Assembly: GCA_025464795.1 (NCBI GenBank)
Contig: JAODNB010000064.1
Coordinates: 1 to 19,509 of the forward strand
Direction of reading: 5' to 3'
Origin: Frankiales bacterium
Lineage (GTDB): Bacteria; Actinomycetota; Actinomycetes; Mycobacteriales; SCTD01
Length of the DNA: 19,509 nt
The notes beneath the pieces were generated by a model that saw only the letters and a list, made by a program, of their open reading frames with translations, searched no databases and was not told the DNA's origin. Shown one piece after another: positions 15,219 through 19,509 of this stretch; the first letter of the stretch is position 1, and each line of letters opens with the position of its first letter. Position numbers and translations under genes: made by a program.

Positions 15219-16754
15219 ATGGACGTCGAACTCATCGCGAACCGTCCGCTGACCGAGCGTGAGCTGGTCGCGGTCGCACGCGACGGCGCCCTCGTCACCC
15301 TGGACGCCGACTGCCTGAGCCGGCTGGCGAGGGCGCGCGAGCACGTGGACGCGCTCGCCGACGCAACCACACCGTCGTACGGCATCTCCACCGGTTTTGG
15401 CGCGCTGGCGACCCGCCACATCGCCCCGGAGCTCCGTACCCAGCTGCAGCGCTCCCTCGTCCGGTCTCATGCGGCGTCCAGTGGCGCCGAGGTCGAGCCG
15501 GCGGTCGTCCGCGGGATGGCGCTGCTGCGCCTGCAGACGCTCGCGACCGGCCGCACGGGGGTGCGGCCGGCGACGGCGACGGCCTACGCGGCGCTCCTGA
15601 ACGCCGGGATCACACCGGTGGTGCGGGAGTACGGCTCGCTCGGCTGCTCGGGCGATCTCGCCCCGCTGGCGCACGTCGCGCTGGCCGTGATGGGCGAGGG
15701 CTCCGTCCGTTACGGCGAGACGATGATGAGCGCGTCCGAGGCACTCAGGAGGGCGGGGCTGGCGCCGGTGGAGCTCGCGGAGAAGGAGGGCCTGGCTCTC
15801 ATCAACGGCACCGACGGGATGCTCGCGATGCTCATGCTCGCGAGCCACGACCTGGGTCAGCTGCTGAAGGTCGCCGACGTCGCCGCCGCCATGAGCCTGG
15901 AGGCGCTGCTCGGCACCGACCGGCCCTTGGCCGCGGACCTCATGGCGCTGCGGCCGCATCCTGGTCAGGCGAGCGCGGCCGCCAACATGCGCCGGCTGCT
16001 GGAGGGCAGCCCGATCGTGGCCAGCCACCGCGGTCCGGACGACACCCGGGTCCAGGACGCCTACTCCCTGCGGTGCGCACCCCAGGTCGCCGGCGGCTGC
16101 CGTGACACCCTCGAGCACGTCCGGCTCGTCGCGGCGCGTGAGTCCGCCAGCGCCATCGACAACCCGGTGCTGATGCCCGACGGGCGCGTCGAGTCGAACG
16201 GCAACTTCCACGGCGCACCCATCGCGTACGCGCTGGACTTCCTCGCCATCCCGCTCGCGGACCTGGCAAGCATGAGCGAGCGGCGCACCGACCGGATGCT
16301 CGACCGGAACCGGTCGCAGGGACTGCCTGCGTTCCTGGCTTCCGACCCGGGTGTGGACTCCGGGCTGATGATCGCGCAGTACACCCAGGCCGGGGTCGTC
16401 AGCGAGCTGAAGCGGCTGGCCGTGCCCGCGTCGGTCGACAGCATCCCGTCCTCAGCGATGCAGGAGGACCACGTGAGCATGGGCTGGCACGCCGGCCGCA
16501 AGCTGCTCAAGGCCGTCGACGGCCTGTCCCGCGTGCTCGCGATCGAGCTGATGGCAGCCGCCCGGGCCCTCGACCTGCGTGCCCCGCTAGTGCCTGCAGC
16601 GGGGACCGGCGCTGCACTGCGTGCGATCAGGACCGTCGTCGAGGGACCGGGGACCGACCGGTTCCTCTCGCCCGAGATCGAAGCGGTGGTCGCGCTGGTG
16701 CAGACCGACGCGCTCGTCCAGGCCGTCCAGGAAGAGATCGGTGAGCTGGCATGA
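15219..16754 (+). CDS. hutH: Histidine ammonia-lyase
   Basis: This 511-residue cytoplasmic enzyme removes ammonia from L-histidine to give urocanate, the first step of histidine breakdown. Length and motifs fit HutH: Y54 in YGISTGFG, H84 in RSHAASSG, the MIO cofactor segment GSLGCSGDLAPLAH, QDAYSLRCAPQ and SAMQEDHVSMG. The MIO tripeptide reads Cys143-Ser144-Gly145 rather than the usual Ala-Ser-Gly; as far as I recall, Cys is found in other actinobacterial HutH, so activity is expected. The ATG at 15219 follows a weak ribosome site (AGGCGAT). It is the first gene of the hut operon: its TGA overlaps the hutU ATG (ATGA at 16751-16754). It is divergent from an MMPL transporter gene. Confidence 0.96.
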   Translation: MDVELIANRPLTERELVAVARDGALVTLDADCLSRLARAREHVDALADATTPSYGISTGFGALATRHIAPELRTQLQRSLVRSHAASSGAEVEPAVVRGMALLRLQTLATGRTGVRPATATAYAALLNAGITPVVREYGSLGCSGDLAPLAHVALAVMGEGSVRYGETMMSASEALRRAGLAPVELAEKEGLALINGTDGMLAMLMLASHDLGQLLKVADVAAAMSLEALLGTDRPLAADLMALRPHPGQASAAANMRRLLEGSPIVASHRGPDDTRVQDAYSLRCAPQVAGGCRDTLEHVRLVAARESASAIDNPVLMPDGRVESNGNFHGAPIAYALDFLAIPLADLASMSERRTDRMLDRNRSQGLPAFLASDPGVDSGLMIAQYTQAGVVSELKRLAVPASVDSIPSSAMQEDHVSMGWHAGRKLLKAVDGLSRVLAIELMAAARALDLRAPLVPAAGTGAALRAIRTVVEGPGTDRFLSPEIEAVVALVQTDALVQAVQEEIGELA

Positions 16755-18379
16755 GCACCGCAGCAAGCATGGAGTGCAAGGGCTGGATGCAGGAGGCAGC
16801 GCTGCGGTGCCTGCGCAACAACCTGCACCCCGACGTCGCCGAGCGACCCGAAGACCTCGTGGTCTACGGCGGGAACGGGAAGGCGGCCCGCAACCACGAG
16901 TCCCTCGCGAAGATCGAGCAGACCCTGATGCGGCTCGAGGACGACGAGACCCTGATGGTGCAGAGCGGCAAGCCGGTCGCCGTGTTCCGGACTTTCCCGC
17001 ACGCACCGCGCGTCCTGATCGCGAACTCCCTGCTCGTCCCGGCCTGGTCCACCTGGAAGGACTTTTGGGAGCTCGAGGCGATGGGCTTGACGATGTACGG
17101 CCAGATGACGGCCGGCTCGTGGATCTACATCGGCACGCAGGGCATCGTCCAAGGGACCTTCCAGACCTTCGCAGCGCTCGCCGAGCAGAGGTACGACGGG
17201 ACGCTTCGCGGCAAGGTCGTCCTCACGGCCGGCCTCGGTGGGATGGGCGGGGCGCAGCCGCTGTCGGTGACGATGAACGGCGGGGTCGCGCTGTGCCTCG
17301 ACGTCGACCCGGCACGCATCGCCAAGCGCCTGGAGACTCGGTACCTCGATGTCGCCGTGGACAGCCTCGCTGAGGGTCTGCGCAGGGCCAGAGAGGCTGC
17401 CCAGCAAGGGATCCCGCTGTCCATCGGAGTCGTCGCCAACGCAGCCGAAGCGCTGCCGGCACTGCTCGCGGCGGGCGAGCAGTTCGACGTGGTCACCGAC
17501 CAGACGAGCGCCCATGACCCGCTGAACGGCTACGTACCGGCTGGGCTCTCGCTGCAGGACGCGCTGGAGCTGCGAAGGACCAAGCCGCAGGAGTACGTCG
17601 AGCGCGCTCGGGCGTCGATGGTCGAGCACTGCCGCGCGATGGTCGGCTTCGCCCGGGCCGGCGCTGAGGTCTTCGACTACGGCAACAACCTGCGCGGCGA
17701 GGCGCGCGAGGCCGGGCTGGCGGAGGCGTTCGACTACCCCGGCTTCGTCCCGGCCTACATCCGGCCGCTGTTCTGCGAGGGCATCGGGCCGTTCCGCTTC
17801 GTCGCGCTGTCCGGGAATCCGCAGGACATCGCCGTCGCCGACGAGGCGTTACTGGCGGCCTTCCCGGACAGCCCGTTCGTGCAGCGCTGGATCCCCTTGG
17901 CCCGCGAGAAGGTCGCGTTCCAGGGCCTGCCGGCCCGCATCTGCTGGCTCGGGTACGGGGAGCGCGCGAAGGCGGGTCTGATCCTCAACGACCTCGTCGC
18001 GCGGGGCGCCATCTCGGCCCCCGTCGTCATCGGTCGCGACCACCTCGACAGCGGCTCGGTCGCCTCGCCCTACCGAGAGACCGAGGCCATGATGGACGGC
18101 TCGGACGCGATCGCCGACTGGCCCGTCCTCGATGCCCTGCTCAACGTCGCGTCCGGTGCGGCCTGGGTGGCCATGCACCACGGCGGCGGTGTCGGGATGG
18201 GCAAGTCCCTGCACTGCGGAGCGCAGGTCCTCGCCGACGGCACCGCAGACGGTGCCCTGCGGGTCGAGCGGGTCCTCACCAACGACCCGGGCATGGGGGT
18301 CGTCCGGCACGCCGACGCCGGCTACGACATCGCCCGTCGGGTCGCCCGAGACCGCGGCATCGACATGCCGATGCTGTGA
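16751..18379 (+). CDS. hutU: Urocanate hydratase
   Basis: This 542-residue NAD+-dependent enzyme hydrates urocanate to 4-imidazolone-5-propionate, step two of the pathway. The family signature is visible: YGGNGKAARNHES near residue 38, MTAGSWIYIGTQGIVQGTFQ (about 118-137), the NAD-binding GLGGMGGAQP (about 162-171), YGNNLRGEA, FDYPGFVPAYIRPLFCEGIG and ARICWLGYGERAK, whose C398 matches the essential cysteine of known HutU. Length is close to the usual 550-560. The ATG overlaps the hutH stop and the TGA overlaps the hutI GTG (GTGA, 18376-18379), so translation is tightly coupled. One leucine (residue 367, bases 17849-17851) uses the rare TTA codon. Confidence 0.97.
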   Translation: MSTAASMECKGWMQEAALRCLRNNLHPDVAERPEDLVVYGGNGKAARNHESLAKIEQTLMRLEDDETLMVQSGKPVAVFRTFPHAPRVLIANSLLVPAWSTWKDFWELEAMGLTMYGQMTAGSWIYIGTQGIVQGTFQTFAALAEQRYDGTLRGKVVLTAGLGGMGGAQPLSVTMNGGVALCLDVDPARIAKRLETRYLDVAVDSLAEGLRRAREAAQQGIPLSIGVVANAAEALPALLAAGEQFDVVTDQTSAHDPLNGYVPAGLSLQDALELRRTKPQEYVERARASMVEHCRAMVGFARAGAEVFDYGNNLRGEAREAGLAEAFDYPGFVPAYIRPLFCEGIGPFRFVALSGNPQDIAVADEALLAAFPDSPFVQRWIPLAREKVAFQGLPARICWLGYGERAKAGLILNDLVARGAISAPVVIGRDHLDSGSVASPYRETEAMMDGSDAIADWPVLDALLNVASGAAWVAMHHGGGVGMGKSLHCGAQVLADGTADGALRVERVLTNDPGMGVVRHADAGYDIARRVARDRGIDMPML

Positions 18380-19473
18380 GCACTCTCTACCGCGGCGGCT
18401 CGTTCACGACCTGGGGCGACGAGCCCGTCACGGCTCTCGTCGTGCAGGACGGCCGCGTCGTCCACCACGGCGAAGCCGCCACCGACGAGGTCGTCGAGCT
18501 CGCCGGACGGGCTGTCGTCCCCGGCTTCGTGGACAGCCACACCCATCTGGTGTTCGGTGGCGACCGGACCGAGGAGTTCGAGGCGCGGCTGTCCGGATCC
18601 CCTTACGCAGCAGGCGGGATCCGGTCGACGGTCGCAGCGACGCGCGAGACCGACGACGACAGCCTCTTGCGGCGCGCCCTCCACCTCGCCGCTGAGGCCC
18701 GACGCTCCGGCACGACCACCCTCGAGACCAAGAGCGGGTACGGCCTCACCGTCCGCGACGAGCGCCGCTCCCTGCGGGTGGCGCGCCTGGTGACCCCCCA
18801 CACGACCTTCCTGGGGGCGCACGTGCCCGACGAGCCGGGCTACGTCGACCTCGTCGCCGGAGAGATGCTGGAGGCCTGCGCCCCGCTGGCCACCGCCATC
18901 GACGCCTTCTGCGAGACCGGTGCGTTCGACGTGGACGAGTGCCGCACGGTCCTCCTCGCCGGACAGGCCGCCGGGCTCGACGTGCACGTGCACGCGAACC
19001 AGCTCGGCCCGGGTCCTGGGGTCCAGCTCGCCGCCGAGCTCGGTGCTCTCAGCGCGGACCACTGCACGCACCTCAGCGACGGCGACGTCGCAGCCCTGCG
19101 TGACGCCGAGGTCGTCGCGACGCTCGTACCGGTCGCCGAGTTCAGCACCCGCTCGCCCTACGCCCCGGCGCGACGGCTGCTCGACGCGGGCGTCACCGTC
19201 GCCCTGGCGACCGACTGCAACCCCGGGACGAGCTTCACGACGTCGATGCCCTTCGTCATCGCCCTGGCCTGCAGGGAGCTCGGGATGTCGCCGCTCGAGG
19301 CGGTCTTCGCCGCGACCGCTGGCGGCGCTGCGGCACTGGGGCTCGAGGACGTCGGCCACCTCAACGTCGGGGCCCGCGCCGACTTCGTGGTCCTGGAGGC
19401 CCCGTCTCCGACCTGGCTCGCCTACCGGCCCGGGGTGGACCTCGTGCACCGCGTCGTGAAGGACGGCGCGTGA
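18376..19473 (+). CDS. hutI: Imidazolonepropionase
   Basis: This 365-residue amidohydrolase-superfamily enzyme opens the imidazolone ring to give N-formimidoyl-L-glutamate, step three of the pathway. Metal-site residues are H55 and H57 in VDSHTHLVF, H206 in HVHANQLG and D280 in ALATDCNPGTS; DHCTHLS (229-235) and FCETGAFDVDE are further HutI signatures. It is about 40 residues shorter than the Bacillus and Pseudomonas enzymes, mostly at the N-terminus, without loss of any key motif. The GTG start overlaps the hutU stop by 4 bases, and its own TGA overlaps the next gene's GTG in the same manner. Confidence 0.95.
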   Translation: MSTLYRGGSFTTWGDEPVTALVVQDGRVVHHGEAATDEVVELAGRAVVPGFVDSHTHLVFGGDRTEEFEARLSGSPYAAGGIRSTVAATRETDDDSLLRRALHLAAEARRSGTTTLETKSGYGLTVRDERRSLRVARLVTPHTTFLGAHVPDEPGYVDLVAGEMLEACAPLATAIDAFCETGAFDVDECRTVLLAGQAAGLDVHVHANQLGPGPGVQLAAELGALSADHCTHLSDGDVAALRDAEVVATLVPVAEFSTRSPYAPARRLLDAGVTVALATDCNPGTSFTTSMPFVIALACRELGMSPLEAVFAATAGGAAALGLEDVGHLNVGARADFVVLEAPSPTWLAYRPGVDLVHRVVKDGA

Positions 19474-19509
19474 CCGACCCGCTGTGGCCACGGGCCTCCG
19501 AGTGGCTGG
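19470..19509 (+). CDS. Start of a fourth hut-operon gene, probably formimidoylglutamase (partial)
   Basis: A GTG at 19470 overlaps the hutI stop as GTGA, repeating the pattern of the two previous junctions, and reads VTDPLWPRASEWL to the window end (13 full codons). The W-P-R-A-S-x-W-L opening resembles the N-terminus of actinobacterial arginase-family proteins that serve as formimidoylglutamase (HutG), which would release formamide and glutamate and complete the pathway. With only 13 residues the product name rests on context and memory of that opening; formimidoylglutamate deiminase (HutF) is the main alternative. Confidence 0.6.
   Translation, partial: MTDPLWPRASEWL

Noticed and set aside
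15132..16211. Upstream extension of the MMPL frame
   Set aside because: Antisense to hutH; a strong ribosome site supports the GTG at 15131.
16061..17629. Minus-strand open frame of 522 codons
   Set aside because: Antisense to hutH and hutU; no recognisable motif.
1..19509. tRNA/rRNA genes, CRISPR repeats, insertion sequences, phage att sites
   Set aside because: I read the gaps on both strands and found no cloverleaf, regular direct repeats, transposase gene or terminal inverted repeats.

Overview
The window comes from a high-GC bacterium (about 70% G+C by eye). GTG starts are frequent, stop/start overlaps are common, and the gene families are typical of actinobacteria: a PucR-type regulator with an RsbRD-like N-terminus, a DUF4262 protein, an MMPL exporter, a bacterial lysyl oxidase and an LPXTG-type wall anchor. 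Nocardioidaceae or a related group fits best, but this is inferred from family content, not from a marker gene.

Region 1 (1-7284, all on the minus strand, read right to left) is the accessory part. It encodes two tandem, diverged, exported proteins of the neutral-ceramidase N-terminal family, the second ending in an LPATG cell-wall sorting signal. These are followed by a small class I methyltransferase, a DUF4262 protein, a secreted lysyl oxidase homologue that keeps the copper histidines and both cofactor-forming residues, a 92-residue CBM48/isoamylase-N-like protein, and a secreted protein cut by the window start. Most products are exported, so the locus seems to build or remodel material outside the membrane. 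Two inverted repeats (641-668 and 2478-2494) sit in its short gaps.

Region 2 (7384-9520, plus) starts divergently from the ceramidase-like pair. It holds a PucR-type regulator and, 4 bases downstream, an LLM-class flavin oxidoreductase. A GTGAC-N9-GTCAC dyad lies in the divergent gap. An acyl-CoA dehydrogenase on the minus strand (9483-10685) converges on the LLM gene with a 38-base overlap of coding ends.

Region 3 (10750-15131) holds a thioredoxin-fold protein with a shortened C-G-C active site (plus strand), then an MMPL transporter and a DUF445 membrane protein as a two-gene minus-strand unit.

Region 4 (15219-19509, plus) is a histidine-utilization operon, hutH-hutU-hutI, plus the first 13 codons of a fourth gene, probably formimidoylglutamase (hutG). 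All three junctions are 4-base stop/start overlaps. Together these would convert histidine to urocanate, imidazolone propionate, formimidoylglutamate and, if the last gene is hutG, glutamate plus formamide.

I saw no tRNA, rRNA, CRISPR array, insertion sequence or convincing intrinsic terminator. No gap between genes exceeds 100 bases.
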